Position numbers and translations under genes: made by a program. Shown here piece by piece: positions 27,533 through 35,855 of a stretch of DNA of 36,441 nucleotides (positions within the stretch are counted from its first letter, which is position 1; each line of letters opens with the position of its first letter). Source of the stretch: Streptomyces hilarionis (GTDB lineage: Bacteria; Actinomycetota; Actinomycetes; Streptomycetales; Streptomycetaceae); contig NZ_JAHHIT010000053.1 in the NCBI RefSeq assembly GCF_024539675.1, positions 1 to 36,441 of the forward strand. Direction: 5' to 3'. A model generated the notes under the pieces. The model ran no database searches. It had not been told where the DNA came from and was given only the letters and a program-made list of their open reading frames with translations.

Positions 27533-27864
27533 GCGCCCACCACCGCGAACGCCTCGACCTCCCTCAGGAACTCCGGGCGCACCAGGGCGCCTCCCCGCGC
27601 GGCCGAGGCCGCGGGGAGGCGGTCGTCGGGGAGGTGCGCGGCCCGGACCTCGCGGATCGCCGGCAGGTGGGCCATGTCCGGGCCGAAACAGGTGAGTTCG
27701 ACGACGTCGTCGAAGGTGGCGTCGGCGGCGGCCGGGCAGCGCCGGAGATTCTCGAAGACCTGCCGGGCCCGCGCCCGCGGATCGCCCTCGCCGAGCACCG
27801 CGCCGTGCTCGTCGATCGCCGACCGGCCGGCGACGGCCACGCATCGGCCCGTGGCCGTCACCAC
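27529..27864 (-). CDS. RidA/YjgF-family protein, N-terminus probably lost by a frameshift
   Basis: As it stands, the frame opens at GTG 27864 and gives 111 residues; RidA proteins, which deaminate reactive enamines/imines, are ~125-135. The visible part fits the family: GRCVAVAGRSAIDEHGAVLGEGDPRARARQVFENLRRCPAAA, DVVELTCFGPDM and a C-terminal FLREVEAFAVVGA. The family's Gly-Arg-rich active-site loop is partly changed (AASAARGGALVRPEFLREVEAFAVV rather than RxxSxxxxVxxLxxxxxxVEIEAxA). Upstream codons still read like protein (HGVAPAARYAHVVTATG) but lack a start; an ATG at 27929 (MSEPTRTTAPP) is in the next frame. One more C in the C8 run at 27897-27904 would join them into a normal ~133-residue protein. 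GNAT follows with ATGA overlap. Confidence 0.75.
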   Translation of the reverse strand: MVTATGRCVAVAGRSAIDEHGAVLGEGDPRARARQVFENLRRCPAAADATFDDVVELTCFGPDMAHLPAIREVRAAHLPDDRLPAASAARGGALVRPEFLREVEAFAVVGA

Positions 27865-27896
27865 GTGCGCGTACCGGGCGGCGGGGGCGACGCCGT

Positions 27897-27904
27897 GGGG
27901 GGGG
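27897..27904 (-). repeat. C8 homopolymer in the RidA 5' region
   Basis: Eight consecutive C on the coding (minus) strand exactly where the reading frame of MSEPTRTTAPP must shift to that of HGVAPAARYAHV. Confidence 0.85.
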
Positions 27905-27979
27905 CGGTCGTCCTGGTCGGTTCGCTCATGCGCCCATGGTGGACCACGGATCCGACGACGCCCCGGCCGCCCCCGGGGC

Positions 27980-29581
27980 TCAGCCGCGGAAGCCCAGCAG
28001 TCCGTGCAGTGTCGCGCCGCGGGCCGAGCGCTGGGCGACCTTCGAGCTCAGCGGCTTGGGGTCGGGCTGCGCCGGGCAGAGCGCGTCGGCCTCGCCGCTG
28101 CCGCGCGGCACCGTGCCGTCGGTCAGGTACGCGGCCAGGTGCTTGTCGAGACAGGCGTTCCCGCTGAGCGTGACGCCGTGGTTCTGCCCGCCCTCCTCGA
28201 CCACCAGGCTGGAGCCGCGCAGCAGCGCGTGGACCGTCGCGCCGCCCTCGAACGGGGTGGCCGCGTCGTTCGTGGCCTGGAACAGCAGTACCGGGGGCAG
28301 GTCGCCGTTGACGGGGAGCGGCGGAGTCAGCGACCGGGTCGGCCAGAACGCGCACGGCGCGTTGTACCAGGCGTTGTTCCAGGTCATGAAGGGCGCCTTG
28401 GCGTGGACCGACCAGTTGTCCGAGCGCCACTCGTCCCAGTCGCGGGGCCAGGAGGAGTCGCGGCACTGCACCGAGGTGTAGACGCTGTAGCCGTTGTCGC
28501 CGGCCGCGTCGACCGCGGCGAAGTTCTCGTACGCCTCGACCAGCGGGTCGGCGTCCGAGGCGTTCACGTACGCCGCGAACGCCTCGGCGAGGTGGGGCCA
28601 GTAGCCGTTGTAGTAACCGCCGGGCATGAAGGTGTCCTCCAGTTCGGAGGCGCCCACCTTGCCGCCGGCAGGCTTCTTCGCCAGGGCGGCCCGCATCGCG
28701 TACCACTTCGCCTCGACCCGCTCCGGGTCGGAGCCCAGCTTGTAGGTCTTGTCGTACTTGGCGATCCAGGCCATCAGGGCGCGGTGGTGGTCGTTGAAGG
28801 CGAGGTCCTGGGCGAGGTTGTCCTCGTACCAGACGCCGGTCGGGTCCACGATCGAGTCCAGGACCAGGCGCCGCACCCGCTGCGGGTAGAGCTTGGCGTA
28901 CACGGCGCCGAGGTAGGTGCCGTACGAGTAGCCGAAGTAGTTGAGCCGCTCGGCGCCGACGGCGGCGCGGATCGCGTCCATGTCCCGGACGGCGTCGACC
29001 GTGTCGATGTGCGGCAGGACGTCGGCGTACTTCTTGCCGCAGGCCTCGGCGAAGGACCGGGCGCGTTCGAGGTCGGCCCGCTCGACGGCCTCCGTCAGCG
29101 GCACCGAGTCCGGGCGCACGGGGGCGAAGTGGCCCGGCCGGCAGTTCAGGGCCGGGGTGCTTCTGCCCACCCCGCGCGGGTCGAAGCCGATGACGTCGTA
29201 CTGCGCCGCGACCGCCTTGGGCAGCGCCGAGGCGACGAACCCGGCGAGGCTCAGCCCTTGTCCGCCCGGGCCGCCGGGGTTGACGAGCAGCGGGCCCTGG
29301 AACGTCTTCGCCGTGTGCGGCACGCGGGACAGCGCCAGCGTGATCTGCTTCCCGCTCGGCCGGGTGTGGTCGAGCGGCACCTTCAGCGAGGCGCATTGCA
29401 GGGCGGGCCGGTCGGCGACGCCGCAGCTCTTCCAGGCGAGCTTCGCCGCGGAACCGGAGGCGGAGGCGCGGGCGGAGCCGGGGGCGGCGGGGTGCGACGG
29501 GCTCGCGCCGGCGGGCACGGCCGCGACCGTCCCGGCCACGACGGCGACGGCGGCGCACAGCACGGCTGCGCGTGTGTTCAT
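27980..29581 (-). CDS. Exported tripeptidyl-aminopeptidase-like alpha/beta hydrolase
   Basis: 533 residues with a Sec signal peptide (MNTRAAVLCAAVAVVAGTVAA, probable cleavage after AGA ~26); no lipobox. Peptidase family S33 with TAP-like C-terminus: oxyanion segment NPGGPGGQG (101-109), FDPRGVGRS, nucleophile S219 in GYSYGTYLG, acid in FQATNDAATP, His in GGQNHGVTL. Several Cys pairs suit an extracellular enzyme. Streptomyces relatives remove tripeptides from proteins outside the cell or process secreted proteins. ATG 29581 has GGGAG 6 nt upstream. In the upstream gap two near-identical copies of TTTCCGGACGAT / TTTCCGGGACGAT (~29649-29672) form an imperfect direct repeat. Confidence 0.9.
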   Translation of the reverse strand: MNTRAAVLCAAVAVVAGTVAAVPAGASPSHPAAPGSARASASGSAAKLAWKSCGVADRPALQCASLKVPLDHTRPSGKQITLALSRVPHTAKTFQGPLLVNPGGPGGQGLSLAGFVASALPKAVAAQYDVIGFDPRGVGRSTPALNCRPGHFAPVRPDSVPLTEAVERADLERARSFAEACGKKYADVLPHIDTVDAVRDMDAIRAAVGAERLNYFGYSYGTYLGAVYAKLYPQRVRRLVLDSIVDPTGVWYEDNLAQDLAFNDHHRALMAWIAKYDKTYKLGSDPERVEAKWYAMRAALAKKPAGGKVGASELEDTFMPGGYYNGYWPHLAEAFAAYVNASDADPLVEAYENFAAVDAAGDNGYSVYTSVQCRDSSWPRDWDEWRSDNWSVHAKAPFMTWNNAWYNAPCAFWPTRSLTPPLPVNGDLPPVLLFQATNDAATPFEGGATVHALLRGSSLVVEEGGQNHGVTLSGNACLDKHLAAYLTDGTVPRGSGEADALCPAQPDPKPLSSKVAQRSARGATLHGLLGFRG

Positions 29582-29725
29582 GGACTGCTCCCGGGACGAG
29601 GTGGGCCGTGGACGGCGGACCGCGCAGGTCACGGCCCTTGCCGCATCGTCCCGGAAAGATCGTCCGGAAATACCTGTTCTGTGCTTTATTGACCCGATCG
29701 AGCAGCGGGATGCGCTCGAACGCCC

Positions 29726-30769
29726 TCAGAGCAGGGTGAGCTGGGTCGGTCCGTGCTCGGCGGGCTCCTCGGCCGCGGCGGGCGGCCGGACCCGGCGTGG
29801 CGTTCCCGCGCGCGTGGGACCGATGCCGTACTCCTCGGCGAGCTCGTGCACCTGGCGGGTGATGCGGCGCTGGTACCACTTCGGGGCGTAGGCGCCGTCC
29901 GCGTAGAGCCGTTCGTAGCGGCGCACCAGGTGCGGGTGGTGCCGCCCGAGCCAGTCCATGAACCACTCGCGGGCGCCGGGGCGCAGGTGCAGGGCGAGCG
30001 GGGTGACGGAGGTGGCCCCGGCGGCCGCGATCGCCCGGACGGTGGCGCGCAGTTGGCCCGGTTCGTCGCCCAGGAACGGGATGACCGGCGCCATCAGCAC
30101 CCCGCAGCCGATGCCGTGGTCGGTGAGGGTGCGCACCACGTCCAGGCGGCGCTGCGGGGCCGGCGTGCCCGGTTCCACGGTGCGCCACAGCTCGGTGTCG
30201 ACGAAGCCCACCGAGACCGATACTCCGACCTCGGTCACCTCGGCGGCCTGTCGCAGCAGGTCGAGGTCGCGCAGGATCAGGGTGCCCTTGGTCAGGATGG
30301 AGAAGGGGTTGGCCCGCTCGCGCAGGGCGGACAGGATGCCCGGCATCAGCCGGTAGCGGCCCTCGGCGCGCTGGTAGCAGTCGACGTTCGTGCCCATCGC
30401 GACGTGGTCGCCGAGCCAGCGGGGCGAGGCGAGCTGACGGCGCAGCACTTCCGGCGCATTCACCTTGACGACGATCTGGGTGTCGAAGCCGATCCCGGTG
30501 TCGAGGTCGAGATAGCTGTGCGTGCGGCGGGCGAAGCAGTAGACGCACGCGTGCGTGCAGCCGCGGTAGGGGTTAACCGTCCACTCGAACGGCATCCGGG
30601 AGGCGCCCGGCACCCGGTTGAGGATCGAGCGGGCGCGGACCTCGTGGAAGGTGATGCCGGCGAACTCGGGCGTGTCGAACGTCCTGGTCGTGACCGTGTC
30701 CGCGCCGAACAGCGCGGCGTCCGCCGGCCGGTCGTGGCGGGTCTCCACGGCGAGGTTCTCCCAGCGCAT
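29726..30769 (-). CDS. Rv2578c-family radical SAM protein (SplB-like)
   Basis: 347 residues. The radical SAM cluster motif is C71-x3-C75-x2-C78 (GCTHACVYCFAR), preceded by NPYRG; NVDCYQRAEGRYRLMPGIL, FSILTKGTLILRDLDLL and VGVSVSVGFVDTELW are typical of the spore-photoproduct-lyase-like Rv2578c group. Substrate unknown; relation to SplB suggests nucleic-acid chemistry. SD GAGGAGGTG is upstream of ATG 30769. The promoter carries a LexA-type palindrome (see 30802-30813), so DNA damage induction is likely. The C-terminus is Pro/Arg/Glu-rich and probably disordered. Confidence 0.9.
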   Translation of the reverse strand: MRWENLAVETRHDRPADAALFGADTVTTRTFDTPEFAGITFHEVRARSILNRVPGASRMPFEWTVNPYRGCTHACVYCFARRTHSYLDLDTGIGFDTQIVVKVNAPEVLRRQLASPRWLGDHVAMGTNVDCYQRAEGRYRLMPGILSALRERANPFSILTKGTLILRDLDLLRQAAEVTEVGVSVSVGFVDTELWRTVEPGTPAPQRRLDVVRTLTDHGIGCGVLMAPVIPFLGDEPGQLRATVRAIAAAGATSVTPLALHLRPGAREWFMDWLGRHHPHLVRRYERLYADGAYAPKWYQRRITRQVHELAEEYGIGPTRAGTPRRVRPPAAAEEPAEHGPTQLTLL

Positions 30770-30795
30770 GACACCTCCTCGGTAGCACTGCCCTC

Positions 30796-30801
30796 ACAAT
30801 A
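30796..30801 (-). promoter_or_regulatory. Candidate -10 box of the radical SAM gene
   Basis: TATTGT on the minus strand, 27 nt before the ATG and directly adjoining the GAAC-N4-GTTC palindrome. The -35 match is poor (CACGAT at 17-nt spacing). Confidence 0.4.
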
Positions 30802-30813
30802 GAACATCTGTTC
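30802..30813. promoter_or_regulatory. LexA (SOS) box upstream of the radical SAM gene
   Basis: GAACATCTGTTC is a perfect GAAC-N4-GTTC palindrome, the core of the actinobacterial/Bacillus-type LexA consensus (TCGAAC-N4-GTTCGA); flanks are not conserved. It lies 32 nt before the ATG and next to the -10 box, where LexA would block RNA polymerase. Confidence 0.65.
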
Positions 30814-30931
30814 CCATGATCGTGCGACGGACCTTTCCGGGCCGGTTTGCGATCGGCCCGCGATCGCTTCGGCGACCCCGATTTGGGCGGCCGTGGACCG
30901 GGGTGGTTGGCTTGCCCCGAACCTGAGGCAC

Positions 30932-30951
30932 CCCTGAGCAACCCTGAGCAA
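30932..30951. repeat. Tandem CCCTGAGCAA x2
   Basis: Two exact 10-bp copies, one helical turn apart, 20 nt before the SRPBCC start; a third partial copy (CCTGAGGCA) precedes them. Possible activator site or chance. Confidence 0.6.
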
Positions 30952-30971
30952 CACGGACCTGGAGGAACCCC

Positions 30972-31415
30972 ATGGCGCAGGTCGAGGCCACCACCGAGCG
31001 GGTCGTCGCGGCGGACCCGGACAAGGTGTTCGACACGATCGCCGACTACAGCGGCGCGCGCGGGAAGCTGCTGACCGAGCACTTCAGCGAGTACGAGGTG
31101 CGCGAGGGCGGCGACGGCGAGGGCACCCTCGTCCACTGGAAGCTCCAGGCCACCAGCAAGCGCGTGCGCGACTGCCTCCTGGAGGTCTCCGAGCCGGCCG
31201 ACGGCGAGCTCGTGGAGAAGGACCGCAACTCCTCGATGGTCACGGTCTGGCGCGTCACCCCGGCCGGTGAGGGCAGGGCCCGCGTGGTCGTCACCACCAC
31301 GTGGAACGGCGCCGGCGGCATCGGCGGCTTCTTCGAGAAGACCTTCGCCCCCAAGGGGCTCGGCCGGATCTACGACGCCGTCCTCGCCAACCTCGCCGCC
31401 GAGGTCGAGAAGTAG
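30972..31415 (+). CDS. SRPBCC-family protein (polyketide cyclase/START-like fold)
   Basis: 147 residues. The helix-grip fold is shown by an initial strand VEATTERVVAADPDKVFDTIADY, a middle beta-sheet (EYEVREGGDGEGTLVHWKL, LLEVSEPADGELVEKDRN, VTVWRVTPAGEGRARVVVTTTW) and a long C-terminal helix (GLGRIYDAVLANLAAEVEK). Such proteins bind small hydrophobic ligands in a central cavity; no catalytic role can be assigned. GGAGGAA precedes ATG 30972. Divergent from the radical SAM gene with 202 nt between them; the LexA box is 158 nt upstream and so unlikely to control this gene directly. Confidence 0.85.
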   Translation: MAQVEATTERVVAADPDKVFDTIADYSGARGKLLTEHFSEYEVREGGDGEGTLVHWKLQATSKRVRDCLLEVSEPADGELVEKDRNSSMVTVWRVTPAGEGRARVVVTTTWNGAGGIGGFFEKTFAPKGLGRIYDAVLANLAAEVEK

Positions 31416-31935
31416 GCCGACGCCCCGCATTCTCGCGCGGGTCGAGCGCCGTCGCCGCCGACGGATCGTGGCTCTCCACGGTGACCGGGCCGGCGGCGCA
31501 ACCCGCCGCACTCGCCCGCGGTCGGCGCTTCGCGCGGCAACCGTCCGGCGGGTGCGGCGGGTGCGGCGGGTCAGGGGAACGGATGACGGGCCCCCGTGCG
31601 GGACGAGCCGGTCGCGGCGACTCCCGCGAAGTCCCGCCGCCCGCGCCCGTCGCGCGGCGGGACCTCCGCCCTCGTGCACGCGCCGCTGGAGCGCGTGATC
31701 GTCACCGCCGCCCCTGCCGAGGATCGTCGGCGCCCTCCCGGCGGAACGCGGCCCGGTCCGGGGTCCCGGCCGCGAGGGCCGACCGCGCGCGAGGCGCGGA
31801 CGGGGCGCAGGGCGTACCCCGGCGCACCGGGGTGAAACCAATTCCAGGATTGCGGCCCGCACCGAGCGACGTGCGCCGTACGGTGGGAACCGCGGGACAG
31901 ATCTTGCACTGCTCTGGGGAGAGAGGGCCTGCGTC
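31416..31935. other. 520-nt intergenic region
   Basis: Between SRPBCC and the PP2C gene, both on the plus strand. Apart from a hairpin ACCCCGG-CGCA-CCGGGGT (31816-31833) and short GGTGCGGCGG repeats at ~31550-31568, nothing is recognisable; open frames here have no SD and no protein-like composition. The last 100 nt are slightly less GC-rich and should hold the PP2C promoter, but no clear hexamers are seen. Confidence 0.5.
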
Positions 31936-34497
31936 ATGGACCGTGGCACCGAGAGGGACGCACCTCCCCGCCGCGGAACCGCGAGCGCGGCGACGGGCGA
32001 AGCGGTCGGCGCGCCGGGGCGGGAATCACCGCGTGCCGAGGGCGGGGAAGCGTTGGCGGACGCCGGGCGCGTTCCCCTGGCCGTGGTCGTCGTGGACCGC
32101 GAGGGCCTCGTCTCCCACTGGAGCGCCGGCGCACGCCGGCTCTTCGGCGTGGCGAAGGACGAGGCGATCGGGCAGCCGGCCATCGACCTCCTCCCCGTCT
32201 CGGGCGCGCTCCCCGACCCCGACGACGACTTCGCCGACTACGCCGACGACTCCTACGACGGGTACGCCGCCCACGACGGCCTGGGCCCCGGTCTGGACTC
32301 CTCCCTCGACCGCGGGCTCGGGTACCCGGCCGCCGGACGGGCCCGGCTGACGGTGCCCGCGCCCGACGGCGGCCATGCGCGCGTCGACGTGCTGTGGTGG
32401 GCCTACCCCCTGGTCGGGCCGGGGACGGAACGGCTGCTGGTGCTGGCCGCCGACGCGAACGCCCTGCGCGCCGGGGAACCGGCGGTCCCCGGGGCCGTCG
32501 AGCGCATCGCGCCCGCCTTCGCCCTGCACACGGACTTCCCCGGCGCCGAGGAACTCGCCCGCGGACTGCCCGAGATCCTGCCCAGCATGAGCGTGGGCGA
32601 AAGCGCCCGCATCGTCGCGCAGGTCCTCGAACTCGGCTACCCCGTCATGGAGTTCAGTCAGAACGACCGGGTGCCCGTGACCCCCGACTGGGGTGTGGCC
32701 CGGCGCGTCGAACGCCGGGCGCGGCGGGAGCGCGCCGCCCGCGCCGCCGCCGAAGGGCACCCAGTGCCGCCGGACCCGGCCGACGAGGGCGAGGACCTCG
32801 AGTACGCCGCCGTCCGCGAACGGCTGGAGTTCCTCAACGAGGTCAGCGGGAGGATCGGCACCTCGCTCGACCTGTCCCGCACCATCGTCGAGGTCAGCCG
32901 GGCCGTGGTCCCGCGCTTCACCGACGTCGCCGGCACGTATCTGCGCGAACAGGTCGTCGCCGGCGAGGGGTTCCCCGACGGCGTGCCGGACACCACCACC
33001 CTGTGGCACCGCGTCGCCCTGGAGCACACCGACGAACCCGGCCGCTGGGACGACGTCGTGCCCGTGGGCGAGGCCATGCCGTTCCCCGCGCACACCCCGT
33101 TCTTCCAGTGCATGACCACCGGCGAGCCCGTCCTGGTGCCCAGGATCAGCGAGCAGATGGGCCACGCCATCGCCTCGCAGTTCGAGAAGCGGGACATCCG
33201 GCCCCTGATCACCGGCCGCTCCATGCTCGTCGTCCCGCTCAAGGCCCGGGACGTCGTCCTCGGCTTCATGATCCTGCTGCGCCACCCCGAGCGCGCCCTC
33301 TTCAACGACATGGACCGGGTCACCGGCGCCGAACTCGCCGCCCGCGCGGGCCTGGTGCTCGACAACGCGCGCATGTACACGCACCAGGAGAGCGTCGCCG
33401 AGACACTCCAGGACAGCATGCTGCCGCACATCCCGCGGCGCAGGGCGGGCTGTGAACTCGCCACCCGCTATCTGCCGGGCACCCTGCTCGGACGGGTCGG
33501 CGGGGACTGGTTCGACTCGGTGAAGCTGCCCGGCGCGCGCACTGCGCTCGTCGTGGGCGACGTCATGGGGCACGGGCTCAACTCCGCCGCCATGATGGGT
33601 CAGTTGCGCACGGCCGTGCAGACCCTCGCCGCCCTGGACCTGCCGCCGGCGCAACTCCTGCGCAACCTCGACGATCTGGCGCAACGGCTCGGCGACACCT
33701 ACCTGGCGACCTGCCTGTACGCCGTCTACGACCCGATCGCGGGCGAGTTGCAGCTCGCCAACGCGGGCCACATCCCGCCGGTGCTGGTGCGCGCCGCGGA
33801 CGGCCGCAGCGAGCTGCTCGAACTGCCCACCGGGGCGCCCATCGGCGTCGGCGGGGTGCCCTTCGAGGCCGTTCGCCTCCGCGTGGCGCCGGGGGACCGG
33901 CTCGTGATGTGCACCGACGGCCTGGTGGAGATGCGCGGCGAGGACATCGGCGTGGGCCTGGCGGCCCTGTGCGAGTCCGCGGCCCATCCGGCCGCCTCCA
34001 TGGACGACGCCTGCGACACCATCGTCCGCGCCCTCGCCGCGACCTTCTCCCGGGCCGGCCGGGGCGACCGCAAGGACGACGTCGCACTGCTCATGGCCCG
34101 ACTCGGCGGCATCGAACCCGGTGACGTCGCCGAGTGGCGCCTCGCACTCGACCCGGCCGAGGTCGCCCGGGCCCGGGCGGCGGTCCGCGAGCAGCTGCAC
34201 GACTGGGGGCTGGCCGCTCTCGCCGAGGCCGCCGAGCTCCTGGTGAGCGAGCTCGTCACCAACGCGGTACGGCACTCCCGCCGGCGCCCCGTGGGCCTGC
34301 GCCTCGTCCGCGGGGACACCCTGCTCTGCGAGGTCGAGGACGACGACCACGAGCTGCCGAACCTGCTGAGCGCCGGACCCGGCGACGAGGCCGGGCGGGG
34401 GCTGCGCGTGGTGAGCGCGCTGGCCCGGGAGTGGGGCGCGAGCCGCACGGCCGACGGGAAGTCGGTCCGGTTCGAGCTGACGCTGCCGCACCGCTGA
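31936..34497 (+). CDS. PAS-GAF-PP2C(SpoIIE)-ATPase multidomain regulator
   Basis: 853 residues. Domains in order: disordered Arg/Gly-rich tail; PAS (~45-175) with an acidic Asp/Tyr-rich insertion after DLLPVSGALP; a helical linker; GAF (~295-465); PP2C-type serine phosphatase of the SpoIIE/RsbU class (~480-710) with metal-binding GGDWFD, GDVMGHGLNSA, CTDGLVE and the final DDVALL; and a GHKL ATPase of the RsbW type (~720-850) with N-box ELVTNAVRHS and GRGLRVVSALA. It thus joins an anti-anti-sigma phosphatase and an anti-sigma-like kinase in one chain, as in Streptomyces OsaC-like proteins, and should act in partner switching on a SigB-like sigma factor; the signal sensed is unknown. GAGAGAGGG precedes ATG 31936. 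No sigma, RsbV or RsbW gene adjoins it. Confidence 0.92.
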   Translation: MDRGTERDAPPRRGTASAATGEAVGAPGRESPRAEGGEALADAGRVPLAVVVVDREGLVSHWSAGARRLFGVAKDEAIGQPAIDLLPVSGALPDPDDDFADYADDSYDGYAAHDGLGPGLDSSLDRGLGYPAAGRARLTVPAPDGGHARVDVLWWAYPLVGPGTERLLVLAADANALRAGEPAVPGAVERIAPAFALHTDFPGAEELARGLPEILPSMSVGESARIVAQVLELGYPVMEFSQNDRVPVTPDWGVARRVERRARRERAARAAAEGHPVPPDPADEGEDLEYAAVRERLEFLNEVSGRIGTSLDLSRTIVEVSRAVVPRFTDVAGTYLREQVVAGEGFPDGVPDTTTLWHRVALEHTDEPGRWDDVVPVGEAMPFPAHTPFFQCMTTGEPVLVPRISEQMGHAIASQFEKRDIRPLITGRSMLVVPLKARDVVLGFMILLRHPERALFNDMDRVTGAELAARAGLVLDNARMYTHQESVAETLQDSMLPHIPRRRAGCELATRYLPGTLLGRVGGDWFDSVKLPGARTALVVGDVMGHGLNSAAMMGQLRTAVQTLAALDLPPAQLLRNLDDLAQRLGDTYLATCLYAVYDPIAGELQLANAGHIPPVLVRAADGRSELLELPTGAPIGVGGVPFEAVRLRVAPGDRLVMCTDGLVEMRGEDIGVGLAALCESAAHPAASMDDACDTIVRALAATFSRAGRGDRKDDVALLMARLGGIEPGDVAEWRLALDPAEVARARAAVREQLHDWGLAALAEAAELLVSELVTNAVRHSRRRPVGLRLVRGDTLLCEVEDDDHELPNLLSAGPGDEAGRGLRVVSALAREWGASRTADGKSVRFELTLPHR

Positions 34498-34653
34498 CCC
34501 CCACCGCCGGCCCGCCCGGTGTGCGGCGACGTGCGGATCCCGGAAGGCGCGGTGAAGGAACGGGCACCGCGCTTGTCGCGGCGACCGAGGAGCGATAGAC
34601 CGTACTCGCCCGTCACATACGGCGGATCGGCCTTGCGTCCTGGGGAGTTGGGC

Positions 34654-35379
34654 ATGAGCGTGGAGAGTCGGTACCGGGCGGCGTGGGAGGGCTTCTGGCG
34701 GGAGGCCCCCGAGGAGCCGGGCGGAGTGTTCTGGGACGCGGACCCGAAGGTGACCGCCGCCTTGCACCTCGCCCTCTTCGAACCCCATCTGGCCGACCCC
34801 GAACTGCCGTTGGTGGACCTCGGCTGCGGCAACGGCACCCAGACCCGCTACTTCGCGGACCGCTTCGAGCAGGTGATCGGCGTCGACCTGTCCGCCGCGG
34901 CCCTCGACCACGCCCGCCGCGCGGATCCGGACGGCGAAGCCGCGTACCGGCTGCTGGACGCGACGGACAAGGCAGAGGCCGAGGCCCTGCACGCCGAAGT
35001 GGGGGACGCCAACGTGTACGTGCGGGGTGTGCTGCACCAGTGCGAGCCCGCCGACCGGCAGCCCCTCGTGGACGCGATCGCCGCCCTGGCGGGCCGGCGC
35101 GGCCGGGCCCTGCTCGTGGAACTGTCGGAGACCGCCCGGCCCGTGCTCGGCGCCCTGGCGCAGGACCCGGCCGGACCGCCGCCCAAGCTGGCGCCGGTCC
35201 TCCGGCACGGCATCGCGCCCGGCGAGGTCGCCGACGACGCGGTGCCCGGCTATCTGCGGGCCGCCGGGCTCACCGTGCTGGCCTGCGGCGAACTGCCGCT
35301 CACCACGACCGAGTTCACGCCGGAGGGCGCCCGGATCGCCTTGCCGTCCCGGTGGTTCGTGACCGCACGGGAAGGGTGA
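34654..35379 (+). CDS. Class I SAM-dependent methyltransferase
   Basis: 241 residues. Motif I is VDLGCGNGTQT (~54-64), followed by VIGVDLSAAALDHAR (acidic end of strand 2) and NVYVRGVLHQCEP at the motif-IV position, where the usual catalytic-loop residues are replaced by His-Gln-Cys. The N-terminal SRYRAAWEGFWREAPEEPGGVFWDAD resembles actinobacterial small-molecule methyltransferases. Substrate unknown. GGGGAG lies 6 nt before ATG 34654. It may be expressed with the upstream PP2C gene (156-nt gap) but has room for its own promoter. Confidence 0.85.
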   Translation: MSVESRYRAAWEGFWREAPEEPGGVFWDADPKVTAALHLALFEPHLADPELPLVDLGCGNGTQTRYFADRFEQVIGVDLSAAALDHARRADPDGEAAYRLLDATDKAEAEALHAEVGDANVYVRGVLHQCEPADRQPLVDAIAALAGRRGRALLVELSETARPVLGALAQDPAGPPPKLAPVLRHGIAPGEVADDAVPGYLRAAGLTVLACGELPLTTTEFTPEGARIALPSRWFVTAREG

Positions 35380-35434
35380 CCGCCCTCGCCTCCACGGGTA
35401 TGACGGCCCTCACATGAAGACAGTGCCGTGAAGC

Positions 35435-35461
35435 TGTCACATCCGCGCGTCGCCCCGTGTC
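35435..35461 (+). promoter_or_regulatory. ECF41-type sigma factor promoter for the DoxX-like gene
   Basis: TGTCACA (35435-35441), a 16-nt spacer and TGTC (35458-35461) match the published ECF41 consensus TGTCACA-N16-CGTC in 10 of 11 fixed positions. It is 44 nt before the ATG of the DoxX-like gene, and an ECF41-type sigma gene lies just downstream in convergent orientation. Confidence 0.7.
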
Positions 35462-35505
35462 AGGGGGATGAAGCACCGCACGAACCCCTGATGAGGAGCT
35501 GCGAG

Positions 35506-35847
35506 ATGTCCACTGCCCAAGTCGTCGTCACCGTCGTCGGAGCCGCGATGGCGGCCTTCTCGGCCGCCTCCCTCTTCTTCGGCGCCGAGTGGACCGTGAA
35601 ACCGCTCGCCGACTACGGAGTGCCGCGCTCGTGGTGGCCGTGGCTCGCCGCGGCCAAGGCCGCCGGCGCGGCCGGCCTGCTGGCCGGGCTGCTCGTGCCC
35701 GTGGTCGGCGTGCTCGCCGCCGTCGGCCTCGTCCTGTACTTCCTCGGAGCCGCCGTCACCGTGGTCCGGGCCCGCTGGTTCTCGCACGTGGCGTTCCCAC
35801 TGGTGTACGCGGCGCCCGCGGTGGCCTTCCTGGTCCTGGCGTTCTGA
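35506..35847 (+). CDS. DoxX-like integral membrane protein
   Basis: 113 residues with four hydrophobic helices (VVVTVVGAAMAAFSAASLFF, WWPWLAAAKAAGAAGLLAGLL, VVGVLAAVGLVLYFLGAAVTVV, VAFPLVYAAPAVAFLVLAF), the DoxX/DUF4267-like pattern with GVPRSWWPWLAAAKAAGA between helices 1 and 2. DoxX-type proteins are linked to redox or thiol-stress processes, but no activity is assigned here. ATG 35506 is chosen because GAGGAG (35493-35498) is 7 nt upstream; an in-frame GTG at 35428 would start before the promoter. Probable target of the convergent ECF41 sigma factor. Confidence 0.85.
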   Translation: MSTAQVVVTVVGAAMAAFSAASLFFGAEWTVKPLADYGVPRSWWPWLAAAKAAGAAGLLAGLLVPVVGVLAAVGLVLYFLGAAVTVVRARWFSHVAFPLVYAAPAVAFLVLAF

Positions 35848-35855
35848 CCCGGCCG

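Noticed and set aside
26990..29692. A 900-codon plus-strand frame opposite GNAT, RidA and the peptidase
   Set aside because: Antisense composition artefact; no SD and no domain.
32026..35208. A 1,060-codon minus-strand frame opposite the PP2C and methyltransferase genes
   Set aside because: Antisense shadow of two genes with intact motifs.
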